Origin: Clostridiales bacterium UBA5888
GTDB taxonomy: Bacteria > Bacillota > Clostridia > Oscillospirales > Oscillospiraceae
DNA length: 29,576 nucleotides
Assembly: GCA_002431965.1 (NCBI GenBank)
Contig: DJEW01000020.1
Coordinates: 1,008-30,583 of the forward strand
Reading direction: 5' to 3'
Notes under the pieces: generated by a model
Databases searched by the model: none
What the model was told of the DNA's origin: nothing
Seen by the model: the letters and a program-made list of their open reading frames with translations, nothing else
Part shown: positions 22,566 to 29,576 of the stretch, piece by piece
How the letters are laid out: every line of letters starts with the position of its first letter
How positions within the stretch are numbered: position 1 is the first letter of the stretch
Position numbers and translations under genes: made by a program

Positions 22566-23267
22566 ATGACTCGTATACTTTTCATCTGCCACGGCAATAT
22601 CTGCCGCAGTCCGACGGCGGAGTATATAATGAAAGATCTTGTGTGCCGCGCGGGACTGTCAAACGAGTTCGAGATCGCCTCCGCTGCGACAAGCTCGGAG
22701 GAGCTTGGCAACGGCGTGTACCCGCCGGCGCGGCGTATGCTTGCCGCGCACGGGATCGACTGCTCCGCCCACCGTGCGCGTCAGATGCGCCGGGACGACT
22801 ATGCGCATTTTGACATCATCATCAGCATGGATAAAGAGAATCGCCGGAATCTCGACCGCTTTTTTGCCGGAGATCCGGAGAATAAGATCCACAACCTGCT
22901 CGACTATGCCGGGAGAGCAGGCGAGGAGGTTGCCGACCCGTGGTACACGCGCGATTTTCAGCGCGCGTGGGACAATATTTACGCCGGCTGCTCAGGACTT
23001 CTGGATACGCTGACAGACACGGTGACGCTTGATTTCTCATCCTGCCGCGACCGCACGGAAATGTATGCCGTGCTGAGAAATAAGATGCAGTGGCAGGACT
23101 GGTACGGCGAAAACCTGGACGCGCTGTGGGATATACTCACAGGGCTGGAGCACAAGGGAAAACGCTATCGCATCATCACGCCCGGCGAAAGCGCGGGCGC
23201 TGATGTGCGTGCATACGCCGAAAAAATGAAAAATGTATTCCGCCGCGCCGGTGCGCTGGCGGAATGA
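22566..23267 (+). CDS. Low-molecular-weight protein tyrosine phosphatase fused to a barstar-like domain
   Basis: The 233-residue protein has an N-terminal LMW-PTP (about 1-151): the catalytic loop C8-H-G-N-I-C-R14-S (CX5R-S) sits at the usual N-terminal position and the acid loop is D124-P-W. Residues 153-230 form a barstar-type domain: TVTLDFSSC, then WYGENLDALWDILTG (179-193), nearly identical to barstar's inhibitory helix, including the equivalents of Asp35, Trp38 and Asp39. The equivalent of barstar Glu76 is Arg, and the final beta strand seems missing. LMW-PTPs in glycan clusters usually dephosphorylate a tyrosine kinase that controls polymer length; no such kinase is visible here. No barnase-like RNase is in the window. 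The frame is continuous with no stop between domains. Confidence 0.88.
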   Translation: MTRILFICHGNICRSPTAEYIMKDLVCRAGLSNEFEIASAATSSEELGNGVYPPARRMLAAHGIDCSAHRARQMRRDDYAHFDIIISMDKENRRNLDRFFAGDPENKIHNLLDYAGRAGEEVADPWYTRDFQRAWDNIYAGCSGLLDTLTDTVTLDFSSCRDRTEMYAVLRNKMQWQDWYGENLDALWDILTGLEHKGKRYRIITPGESAGADVRAYAEKMKNVFRRAGALAE

Positions 23268-23323
23268 AAAAAGCTCTGATTAAATGCGCCAGATACTGAC
23301 TGCCATTTATTCAGAGCTTTTTT
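23267..23323. terminator. Long bidirectional terminator after the glycan cluster
   Basis: Twenty-base arms, 23267-23286 (starting A6-GCTCTGA) and 23304-23323 (ending TCAGAGC-T6), pair with one mismatch around a 17-nt loop. The stem begins in the stop codon of the phosphatase-barstar gene. A second small stem, CGGAAAT 23325-23331/ATTTCCG 23347-23353, follows. Confidence 0.9.
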
Positions 23324-23390
23324 GCGGAAATGATGGGAATAGACGGATTTCCGAACAAAAGAGGGAAAATGGGAATATAATCTAGATTGC

Positions 23391-23427
23391 CAAAAAACAA
23401 GGCTTTAAGCTTTTTTGACAAGCTGAA
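23391..23427. repeat. Short dispersed repeat shared with the left hairpin region
   Basis: The first 19 bases match 577-595 at 17 positions, and CTTTTTTGACAAGCTGAA (23410-23427) is identical to 757-774. At the left end these two blocks are separated by about 160 bp of hairpins; here they are adjacent. Confidence 0.55.
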
Positions 23428-23465
23428 ATATAATCAGAGGATATTACTCTCCAAGCCCGGGGGTG

Positions 23466-24911
23466 TTATAGAAACCGGTCTATCCTTTCGCTCACGTCCT
23501 CAAGCTTTTCCCGAAGTCTGGCGCGTGTGTCGTCAAAATCGTCTTTCATGGTCTTGCGGTTCAGGCGCATCTCGAACATAAGGCGCTCGCGCTCGTCCGT
23601 CAGCCCGGTTTTCAGCTCGTCATAGCTGCGGCGCAGCTCCTCGGCACGCCGTCGCTGCGCATCCCTGCTGCGGTTGGCGGAGTCGAGATACTTTGCCATG
23701 GTTTTGTACATCTCATCGCTGAGCTTTTCATGCTTGGGGTACAGCCCGCGCTTATAGCCGTCAATGACCGTGAAGTAGCGCGAGTATGCCCGGGCGACGG
23801 CATCCTCCCACGACATATAGATGTCCCGCTGCGCGCCCTCGCCTATGCGCGCCATCGCCTCCGGCGCTGCGCACAGCTCGCGGAGCTTTGCCGCCATGGA
23901 TGCGGCGTTCTCTTCAATCAGAAAGCCGTTCACGCCGTCAGTTATGCCCTCCGCGGCGCAGCTGCCCGCAACAAGGACGCTGCCGAGCGCACATGCCGCC
24001 GCCTCGCGCACGACAAGCCCGTTGGTGTCGAACGTGGAAGGGAAGAGAAAGAGATCAGCGCGGCAGTACCACGCGCGGATGCGCTCGCGGTCGTGTATCG
24101 GCTGACAAAAGTGGATCCGTCCGCCGAGCTTGAGGGATTCAGCATAATCAACTATTTCATCCCTCTCCGTGCCGCCGCCGACGAACACCATGCGAAAATC
24201 CGTGCCGCCGTCGGCAAGCTCCTTGAGAGCGTCCAGAATGATTCTTATCCCCTTATACCACATCATGCGCCCGACGAAGAGGAACACCGGCACGCCCTCG
24301 GGCAGATCTGCATCCTGCGTTACCTCCGCAATAAGCGCGTCGTCCACGCGGCCCTTTGGGAAGTCCACGCCGTTGGGCATGACGATGTAATCGCCCTTAA
24401 AGCCCAGCTTATGCAGATTCTCACCCGCGCCGTGGCTGACAGTCCACACCTCGTCGCAGGCGGAGATGTTCGCCACAAGCAGATGCGCCGCCTCCTCCTG
24501 CAAAAGCTTTCCGCGCACGGCGTTGGCAATGTCAATATCAAACTTTGTGTGGTACGTGAACACGATGGGCGCGTCTATTCTCTCACGCACGACGCGCGCG
24601 AGCATTGTGGACGTTATGGGGCAGTGGCTGTGAATAATGTCAAAGCCGCTGCGCTCGATCTCACCAAGGATCTCCGCCGAGAACGGCATACCCGCGCGGT
24701 AGCCGATATAGCGCGTCATGTCTACGCTGGGGTAGCGCAGCACACGGAATGGGAACACGCTGTCGTCCGCGTCCGGATTTGACGGCGTGACGACGGTAGC
24801 ACGCCCATGCTCGCGGTTGATGATGCGGGCATAGTTCGTGACGGCGTTTGCAACGCCGTCGATCTCCGGCGGAAACGAGTCGTTGATAAGGCATACGTTA
24901 AGCTTGTCCAT
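23466..24911 (-). CDS. GT4-family glycosyltransferase with a C-terminal coiled-coil tail
   Basis: The 481-residue protein is a GT-B retaining glycosyltransferase. The N-terminal acceptor domain opens NVCLINDSFPPEIDGVANAV and includes the HSHCPITSTML loop; this form is common in diacylglycerol glucosyl- or mannosyltransferases. The donor domain has FVGRMMWYKG and the E-x7-E-like region FDTNGLVVREAAACALG. Residues 386-481 form a highly charged, helical tail (repeats of RRR, EEL, ERERL and REKLEDVSERI) predicted as a coiled coil, which ordinary GT4 enzymes lack. It lies 48 bp downstream of tex with a GGAGGA site before its ATG. Glycolipid synthesis is the best guess; the sugar is unknown. Confidence 0.88.
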   Translation of the reverse strand: MDKLNVCLINDSFPPEIDGVANAVTNYARIINREHGRATVVTPSNPDADDSVFPFRVLRYPSVDMTRYIGYRAGMPFSAEILGEIERSGFDIIHSHCPITSTMLARVVRERIDAPIVFTYHTKFDIDIANAVRGKLLQEEAAHLLVANISACDEVWTVSHGAGENLHKLGFKGDYIVMPNGVDFPKGRVDDALIAEVTQDADLPEGVPVFLFVGRMMWYKGIRIILDALKELADGGTDFRMVFVGGGTERDEIVDYAESLKLGGRIHFCQPIHDRERIRAWYCRADLFLFPSTFDTNGLVVREAAACALGSVLVAGSCAAEGITDGVNGFLIEENAASMAAKLRELCAAPEAMARIGEGAQRDIYMSWEDAVARAYSRYFTVIDGYKRGLYPKHEKLSDEMYKTMAKYLDSANRSRDAQRRRAEELRRSYDELKTGLTDERERLMFEMRLNRKTMKDDFDDTRARLREKLEDVSERIDRFL

Positions 24912-24959
24912 TGCGTTCTCCTCCTGTTATATAATCGCCCAAAACCGGCGAGGGTAAAT

Positions 24960-27119
24960 TCACTGTGCGGACGCCTGCTTCATGGAGAGCGAGATGCGGT
25001 GCTTTTTTTCGTCCACGTCGAGCACGACCACCTTCACCACATCGCCCACCGCCACGACCTCGCTCGGGTGGCGGATGAACTTATTGCTGACCTGAGAGAT
25101 GTGCACAAGTCCGTCCTGATGCACGCCGATGTCCACAAAAACGCCAAAGTCAATTACATTTCTAACCGTGCCCATCAGCTCCATCCCCGGCTTGAGATCC
25201 TTTATCTCCAGCACATCCTTCCTGAGCAGTACGGGCGGCAGCTCGTCGCGCGGATCGCGTCCGGGCTTCATCAGCTCGCTGACGATGTCCTCAAGCGTCG
25301 GCTCGCCAACGCCGCACTCGACCGCGGCCTTCGCCGCGCCCATGGTCTTCACGCGCGCGGGCAGTTCCGCGATGTTCCCCGCCGCAACGTCCGAAAGCGT
25401 ATAGGAGCACAGCGACAGCAGCTTCTCCGCCGCGGCATAGCTCTCGGGATGCACGCCGGTGTTGTCGAGCACCTGCCGGCTCTCCGGCACGCGCAGAAAG
25501 CCCGCGCACTGCTCAAACGCCTTCGGACCGAGCTTCGGCACCTTGTTTATCTCGCGGCGCGCGGTGAACGCGCCGTTTTCCTCGCGGTAGGCGACGATAT
25601 TCTTCGCCGTGGTCTTTGTCAGCCCCGATACACGCTGCAAAAGCGACGGGGACGCGGTGTTTATGTCCACGCCCACGGCGTTGACGCAGTCCTCCACCAC
25701 GCCGTCAAGGGTCTCCGCAAGCTTCGATTGCGGCATGTCGTGCTGATACTGCCCCACGCCGATTGCCATGGGATCTATCTTCACAAGCTCCGCCAGCGGG
25801 TCCTGGAGCCGCCGCGCGATGGAGACGGCGGAGCGCAGGTTCACGTCGTAATCCGGGAACTCCTCCGCCGCGAGAGGCGAGGCGGAGTACACCGATGCGC
25901 CCGCCTCGTTGACAATGGCATACGACTGCCCGCCGCCCAGCTCATGCAGCATTTCAACGGTCATCTGCTCCGTCTCGCGGGAGGCCGTGCCGTTGCCGAT
26001 GGCGATATGCTCCACGCCGTGCTTGCGGATGAGCGCGGAGAGGGTGCGTATGGCATCCTTTTTGCGCGCCTCGCTGAACGTGGGGTACACCACCGCAGTG
26101 TCGAGCACCTTGCCCGTGCCGTCAATGACGGCGACCTTGCAGCCGTTGCGGTAGCCGGGGTCGAGCCCCATTGTCACCTTGCCTTTGACGGGCGGCTGCA
26201 TCAAAAGAGGCTTGAGGTTGAGCGCGAACATCTTTATCGCGCCCTCGCACGCCGCGTCCGTCAGCGCAGAGCGCTCCTCGCGCTCCATCGACGGCCAGAT
26301 GAGGCGGTCGTAAGCGTCATCCGCCGCCGCGCGCACAAACGCCATCGCGGCGCTGCCCGGCACGATGACCGCGCGGCGCACGCGCTGCAAGGCAAGCTCA
26401 CGGTCAAGCTCTATTCCGACCTTCAGAAAGCCCTCCTTCTCGCCGCGGTTGACGGCGAGCACCTGGTGCCCCTGCACCCTGTCCACGCGCTGGCGGAAGT
26501 CATAGTACAGCCGGTAAACGCTGTCCTCCTCCGTCGCCGCCTTTGAGACGAGGAAAGCATTGCTCTCGATAAAACGGCGCAGCGCACCGCGTATATCGGC
26601 ATCATCGGAGATGATCTCTGCGATAATGTCCGACGCGCCTGCGAGCGCGTCCTCCACGGTCTCCACGCCCTTCTCCGCGTCCACATAATCCGCCGCCATA
26701 ACCTCGGGCGCGGGCAGACCGGCGCGCTGGGAGAATATCTCCTCCGCAAGCGGCCATAGCCCCTTCTCGCGCGCGACTGTCGCGCGTGTGCGGCGCTTTG
26801 GCTTATAGGGTCTGTATATATCCTCCAGCGCGGCAAGCGTCTGCGCGCCGTCTATCGCAGCGGCGAGCTCCTCCGTCATCTTGCCCTGCTCGGCGATGGA
26901 GTTTTTCACGGTCTCCCGCCGCTCCGCGAGTGAGCGCAGGTATTCCAGCCGCTCGGCAAGCATGCGCAGGGCGGTGTCGTCCATCGCACCGTGCAGCTCC
27001 TTGCGGTAGCGGGCGATGAAGGGGATGGTGTTGCCCTCGTCGAGCAGCTTTATCACGTTGTCTATGTGCGTCTGTTCCCGGCCAAGCTCCCGGGCGAGGA
27101 TCTGATTTATGGTCTCCAA
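24960..27119 (-). CDS. tex: Tex-like RNA-binding protein (S1 domain)
   Basis: Tex is a conserved nucleic-acid-binding protein linked to transcription and RNA metabolism. The 719-residue product has the full architecture: the helical Tex N domain (INQILARELG, then TIPFIARYRKELHG), a YqgF/RNase H-like domain beginning VTMGLDPGYRNGCKVAV (D320), helix-hairpin-helix motifs (about 490-545: NTASPSLLQRVSGL, NGAF, KLGPKAFEQ), and an S1 domain (about 645-714: GTVRNVIDFGVFVDIG, then DEKKHRISLSMK). The start is a TTG at 27119 with AAGGAG ten bases upstream; no ATG fits the conserved N terminus. It is followed by the GT4 gene on the same strand. Confidence 0.96.
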   Translation of the reverse strand: METINQILARELGREQTHIDNVIKLLDEGNTIPFIARYRKELHGAMDDTALRMLAERLEYLRSLAERRETVKNSIAEQGKMTEELAAAIDGAQTLAALEDIYRPYKPKRRTRATVAREKGLWPLAEEIFSQRAGLPAPEVMAADYVDAEKGVETVEDALAGASDIIAEIISDDADIRGALRRFIESNAFLVSKAATEEDSVYRLYYDFRQRVDRVQGHQVLAVNRGEKEGFLKVGIELDRELALQRVRRAVIVPGSAAMAFVRAAADDAYDRLIWPSMEREERSALTDAACEGAIKMFALNLKPLLMQPPVKGKVTMGLDPGYRNGCKVAVIDGTGKVLDTAVVYPTFSEARKKDAIRTLSALIRKHGVEHIAIGNGTASRETEQMTVEMLHELGGGQSYAIVNEAGASVYSASPLAAEEFPDYDVNLRSAVSIARRLQDPLAELVKIDPMAIGVGQYQHDMPQSKLAETLDGVVEDCVNAVGVDINTASPSLLQRVSGLTKTTAKNIVAYREENGAFTARREINKVPKLGPKAFEQCAGFLRVPESRQVLDNTGVHPESYAAAEKLLSLCSYTLSDVAAGNIAELPARVKTMGAAKAAVECGVGEPTLEDIVSELMKPGRDPRDELPPVLLRKDVLEIKDLKPGMELMGTVRNVIDFGVFVDIGVHQDGLVHISQVSNKFIRHPSEVVAVGDVVKVVVLDVDEKKHRISLSMKQASAQ

Positions 27120-27203
27120 ATGTGCAGGTCTCCTTGTATGTATGCTTGTATCAATTATTTATAACATATTTTGTCCGCCGTGGAAAGAGGCAAAATGCCG
27201 ATA

Positions 27204-27232
27204 TGAGGACGCACACTGCCGGTGCGTCCTCA
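27204..27232 (-). terminator. Terminator hairpin after the M23 gene
   Basis: TGAGGACGCAC (27204-27214) pairs perfectly with GTGCGTCCTCA (27222-27232). It lies between the end of the M23 gene and the tex start. The T tract on the minus side is weak. Confidence 0.6.
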
Positions 27233-27264
27233 TTATTATGGGGAGATTCAGGACGTTTTCTCTT

Positions 27265-28020
27265 TTACGCCGTCTGGAGATATTCCAGTGGGTCAACGCT
27301 CACGCCGTTGACGGTGACGGCAAAGTGCAGATGGCTCGGCTGGGCGACCTCGGCGAGGGCGCTCGTGCCGACCGCGCCGATGATATAGCCCGGCTCGACC
27401 GCGTCGCTTGCGTTCACGGGAGGATCGGCGGCGAGATTGGCGTAAACCGCCTTCGTGCCGTCGCCATGGTCAACGGTGACGACCGTGCCGTAAAGATCGT
27501 CGCTTACGATGCTCTCGACCGTGCCGCCGCGCGTCGCGGTGACGGTGCTGCCCTCGGGCGCGGCGATGTCAATGCCGTCGTGGGTGCGCCAGTCGCGCAG
27601 CGTCACGTCGTAATTGAGGCTCTGCACGCTGTGCCCGCGCTCTATGCTGCCGCTGACAGGCCACAGCCACACGGGCGCGGCGCTCTCCTCGGCAAAGGCG
27701 GCGACGGTATCGTCGCCGGTGGAGGCGGTCTCGCTCTCCTCGCCAGCGCTGTCCGCGCTGCTCATCGCGGGGACGCTGTCATCATCCGTCTGAGTAGTCT
27801 CGGCGCTGTCGGCGGGCGGGATGATCACGGTCTCCACGCGCCGGTTGGAATACGCCGTGGAATTGCCGGAGTTCACAACGTCGCTTGCCATAGTCTCATT
27901 TCCTGCCGCCATCATCCATGCGGAAACGCCGATAACCGCGGCACACAGGAAAAGGACTATGTAAAAGCCCTTACCCGTGAAGAATCTCTCCAGCTTTTTG
28001 CCGGAGCTGTTGCTGCTCAT
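27265..28020 (-). CDS. Membrane-anchored M23 (LytM) peptidase-like protein, SpoIIQ-like
   Basis: The 251-residue protein has a short cytoplasmic N terminus, one membrane helix (about 19-40), an acidic Ser/Thr/Asp-rich linker (41-115) and a C-terminal LytM domain. Zinc-ligand motifs are present: H147-D-G-I-D151 (THDGIDIAAPEGS) and H230-L-H232. The usual Tyr-x-His-Leu catalytic histidine is Asn195 (YANL), so hydrolase activity may be lost or weak. The layout resembles SpoIIQ, the forespore half of the sporulation channel; a general cell-wall role is possible. I start at ATG 28020 with GGAGG eight bases upstream; an ATG at 28035 overlaps that site. A perfect 12-bp stem can hide this ribosome site. 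Confidence 0.85.
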   Translation of the reverse strand: MSSNSSGKKLERFFTGKGFYIVLFLCAAVIGVSAWMMAAGNETMASDVVNSGNSTAYSNRRVETVIIPPADSAETTQTDDDSVPAMSSADSAGEESETASTGDDTVAAFAEESAAPVWLWPVSGSIERGHSVQSLNYDVTLRDWRTHDGIDIAAPEGSTVTATRGGTVESIVSDDLYGTVVTVDHGDGTKAVYANLAADPPVNASDAVEPGYIIGAVGTSALAEVAQPSHLHFAVTVNGVSVDPLEYLQTA

Positions 28021-28028
28021 ATTTTTGA

Positions 28029-28082
28029 CCTCCATTGCAGTAAATCTTTTGCTTGCATACCTATTCTTGCCTGCAATGGAGG
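28029..28082 (-). promoter_or_regulatory. Inverted repeat able to mask the M23 gene's ribosome site
   Basis: CCTCCATTGCAG (28029-28040) and CTGCAATGGAGG (28071-28082) are perfect 12-bp inverted repeats around a 30-nt loop. In the minus-strand mRNA, the downstream arm contains the GGAGG used by the start at 28020, so pairing would sequester it. Function is inferred from geometry. Confidence 0.55.
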
Positions 28083-28090
28083 ATAATATA

Positions 28091-28123
28091 CACGGGCATC
28101 CAAAAATCTTTTGAATGCCCGTG
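28091..28123 (-). terminator. Terminator hairpin after enolase
   Basis: CACGGGCATCCAAAA (28091-28105) pairs with TTTTGAATGCCCGTG (28109-28123) with one mismatch, 17 bp beyond the eno stop. The tail on the minus strand is only moderately T-rich (TATATTAT). Confidence 0.75.
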
Positions 28124-28139
28124 CAAAATAAAACTCTGT

Positions 28140-29429
28140 TTACTTTATCGAGAAGAAAGCGTCCATGCCGGGGTACTGCGCCGCGTCGAAAAGCTCATCC
28201 TCTATGCGCAGCAGCTGGTTGTACTTTGCCACGCGGTCGGTGCGGGACGGCGCGCCGGTCTTGATCTGCCCGGCGTTGACGGCGACGGAGATGTCGGCGA
28301 TGGTGGTGTCCTCGGTCTCGCCGGAGCGGTGGGACACGACCGCCGTCCACCCCGCGCGGTGCGCCGCCTGAATGGCGTCGAGCGTTTCGGTGAGCGTGCC
28401 TATCTGGTTGAGCTTTATGAGCACCGCGTTCGCCGCGCCCAGCTCAATGCCCTTCTTTATGCGCTCCACATTCGTGACGAAGAGGTCGTCCCCGACGATC
28501 TGGATGCGGTGACCGAGGCGGCGCGTCATGAGCTGCCAGCCCTCCCAGTCGTTCTCGCCCATGCCGTCCTCAATGGAGATGATGGGGTATTTGTCAACAA
28601 AGCTCTCCCACATATCCACCATCTCTTCGCTCGTCATGACCGTGCCGCGCTTGGGCAGGTGATAGCACTTGTCCTCGGCGTTGTACCAGTCGGACACGGC
28701 GCCGTCGATGGCGATGCGGAAATCGTCGCCGGGCTTGTAGCCGGCCTTCTCTATCGCCGCAACGAGCGCGCGCAGCGCGTCCTCATCGCTGTCGAGGTTG
28801 GGGGCGTAGCCGCCCTCGTCGCCCACGCCGGACGCGGGCACGACCTTTTTGAGCGCGTGGAACACCTCTGCGCACATTCTCAGCGCCTCGCCGAAGCTCT
28901 TCGCGCCCACGGGCATTATCATGAACTCCTGAATGTCGACATTGGAGCCCTGCGCGTGCTGCCCGCCGTTGAGGACATTCATCATCGGCACGGGCAGTGT
29001 TTTGGCATTTACACCGCCGATATAGTTATAAAGGCTCATGCCGGTCGCCTCTGCCGCCGCCTTTGCGCAGGCAAGCGACGCGCCGAGGATCGCATTCGCG
29101 CCGAGGCGGGTCTTGTTGGGCGTGCCGTCTATTTCAATGAGCATTCTGTCAAGCGACACCTGGTCGAGCGCATTGAGCCCGACCATCGCCTCGGCGATCT
29201 CGCCGTTGACGTTTTCCACCGCGGTCAGCACGCCCTTGCCGCCGTAGCGGCTCTTGTCGCCGTCGCGCTTCTCGCAAGCCTCATACATGCCAGTGGACGC
29301 GCCGGAGGGCACGGCGGCGCGTCCGACCGTTCCGTCGTCGAGTGTGACCTCGACCTCGACCGTGGGGTTGCCGCGGGAGTCGAGTATCTCGCGCGCCATA
29401 ACATCTACTATTTCAAAATACTGCTTCAT
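28140..29429 (-). CDS. eno: Enolase (phosphopyruvate hydratase)
   Basis: Enolase interconverts 2-phosphoglycerate and phosphoenolpyruvate in glycolysis. The 429-residue length is standard. Motifs include AREILDSRGNPTVEVEV and AAVPSGASTG, then NGGQHAQGSNVDIQEFM. E205 (GVGDEGGYAPN) and K339 (NAVLIKLNQIGT) are catalytic. D242, E287 (SIEDGM) and D314 (VGDD) are the magnesium ligands, and H367 lies in SHRSGETEDTTIAD. Small departures occur at HAQGS (usually HADN) and AIDGAVSDWY (usually ending SEFY), none touching catalytic residues. The ATG at 29429 has AGGAGG eight bases upstream; an in-frame TTG lies one codon earlier. Confidence 0.97.
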   Translation of the reverse strand: MKQYFEIVDVMAREILDSRGNPTVEVEVTLDDGTVGRAAVPSGASTGMYEACEKRDGDKSRYGGKGVLTAVENVNGEIAEAMVGLNALDQVSLDRMLIEIDGTPNKTRLGANAILGASLACAKAAAEATGMSLYNYIGGVNAKTLPVPMMNVLNGGQHAQGSNVDIQEFMIMPVGAKSFGEALRMCAEVFHALKKVVPASGVGDEGGYAPNLDSDEDALRALVAAIEKAGYKPGDDFRIAIDGAVSDWYNAEDKCYHLPKRGTVMTSEEMVDMWESFVDKYPIISIEDGMGENDWEGWQLMTRRLGHRIQIVGDDLFVTNVERIKKGIELGAANAVLIKLNQIGTLTETLDAIQAAHRAGWTAVVSHRSGETEDTTIADISVAVNAGQIKTGAPSRTDRVAKYNQLLRIEDELFDAAQYPGMDAFFSIK

Positions 29430-29461
29430 CAAACTATCCTCCTTACTGGTTTTATGGCTAG

Positions 29462-29467
29462 ATTATA
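29462..29467 (-). promoter_or_regulatory. Likely eno promoter (-10 box)
   Basis: A perfect TATAAT on the minus strand lies 32 bp before the eno start. The -35 region is poor (TTTATT at 17-bp spacing). Confidence 0.45.
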
Positions 29468-29508
29468 CCCTATTTCTGCCCAAAAATAAAGTGAATAAAC
29501 TATAAAAA

Positions 29509-29535
29509 CAGAGCGCGGCATAACACCGCGCTCTG
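29509..29535 (-). terminator. Terminator of the gene upstream of eno
   Basis: CAGAGCGCGG (29509-29518) pairs perfectly with CCGCGCTCTG (29526-29535). On the minus strand it is followed by T5, between a truncated upstream gene and eno. Confidence 0.85.
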
Positions 29536-29553
29536 CAAAACATTTGCAATGGT

Positions 29554-29576
29554 TTACTTCTTGCTCATGCCCTTCT
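29554..29576 (-). CDS. C-terminal end of an unidentified gene
   Basis: On the minus strand the window edge reads in frame K-G-M-S-K-K followed by TAA (29554-29556). A strong terminator begins 18 bp later, which supports this being a genuine gene end. Six residues are too few to identify the product. Confidence 0.4.

Noticed and set aside
24807..26546. Long open frame on the plus strand opposite tex
   Set aside because: It mirrors the tex gene, is extremely Arg/His/Leu-rich with no recognisable domain, and has no supporting context.
28053..29489. Long open frame on the plus strand opposite eno
   Set aside because: It is antisense to a clear enolase gene, low in recognisable motifs, and starts inside a terminator region.

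Overview
The window looks like a Clostridia-type Bacillota chromosome. It has moderately high GC coding DNA, strong AGGAGG-type ribosome binding sites, a CIRCE-controlled hrcA-grpE-dnaK-dnaJ operon in the Gram-positive order, an RbsA/Nup-type BMP-family nucleoside ABC importer, and a SpoIIQ-like M23 protein. An Oscillospiraceae-like gut commensal is a plausible guess, but nothing here fixes the genus. No tRNA, rRNA or CRISPR array was seen.

Layout. 1-332: the 3' end of an IS256-family transposase and its probable right end. 333-800: a noncoding stretch packed with near-perfect hairpins and short repeats. 828-3943 (minus): a membrane-anchored glycerophosphodiester phosphodiesterase, an MFS/GPH-type sugar symporter, and the MarR regulator upstream of it; a 159-bp inverted-repeat (MITE-like) element sits in the symporter leader. 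4105-9204 (plus): the heat-shock operon hrcA-grpE-dnaK-dnaJ with a CIRCE operator, ended by a strong terminator.

9212-17506: a nucleoside salvage block. tdk and udk (minus) diverge from deoD (plus) through back-to-back promoters. A BMP-type lipoprotein, its ABC ATPase and two permeases follow, then psuG (pseudouridine-5'-phosphate glycosidase). Together they would import nucleosides and feed phosphorolysis, phosphorylation and pseudouridine breakdown. No pseudouridine kinase gene is visible.

17680-23267 (plus): a compact surface-glycan cluster with its own promoter. It holds a GT2 glycosyltransferase, a Wzx-type flippase, an ATP-grasp/HAD fusion, a DegT-family PLP sugar aminotransferase, and a low-molecular-weight protein tyrosine phosphatase fused to a barstar-like domain. 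The two fusion proteins are the most unusual genes in the window.

23466-29576 (minus): a GT4 glycosyltransferase with a charged coiled-coil tail, tex, a membrane M23 peptidase-like protein whose ribosome binding site can be masked by a perfect 12-bp stem, enolase, and the last codons of one more gene. Small dispersed palindromes recur in several intergenic regions (3293-3451, 4021-4061, 17616-17656, 736-774, 23267-23427), suggesting a population of short non-autonomous repeats in this genome.
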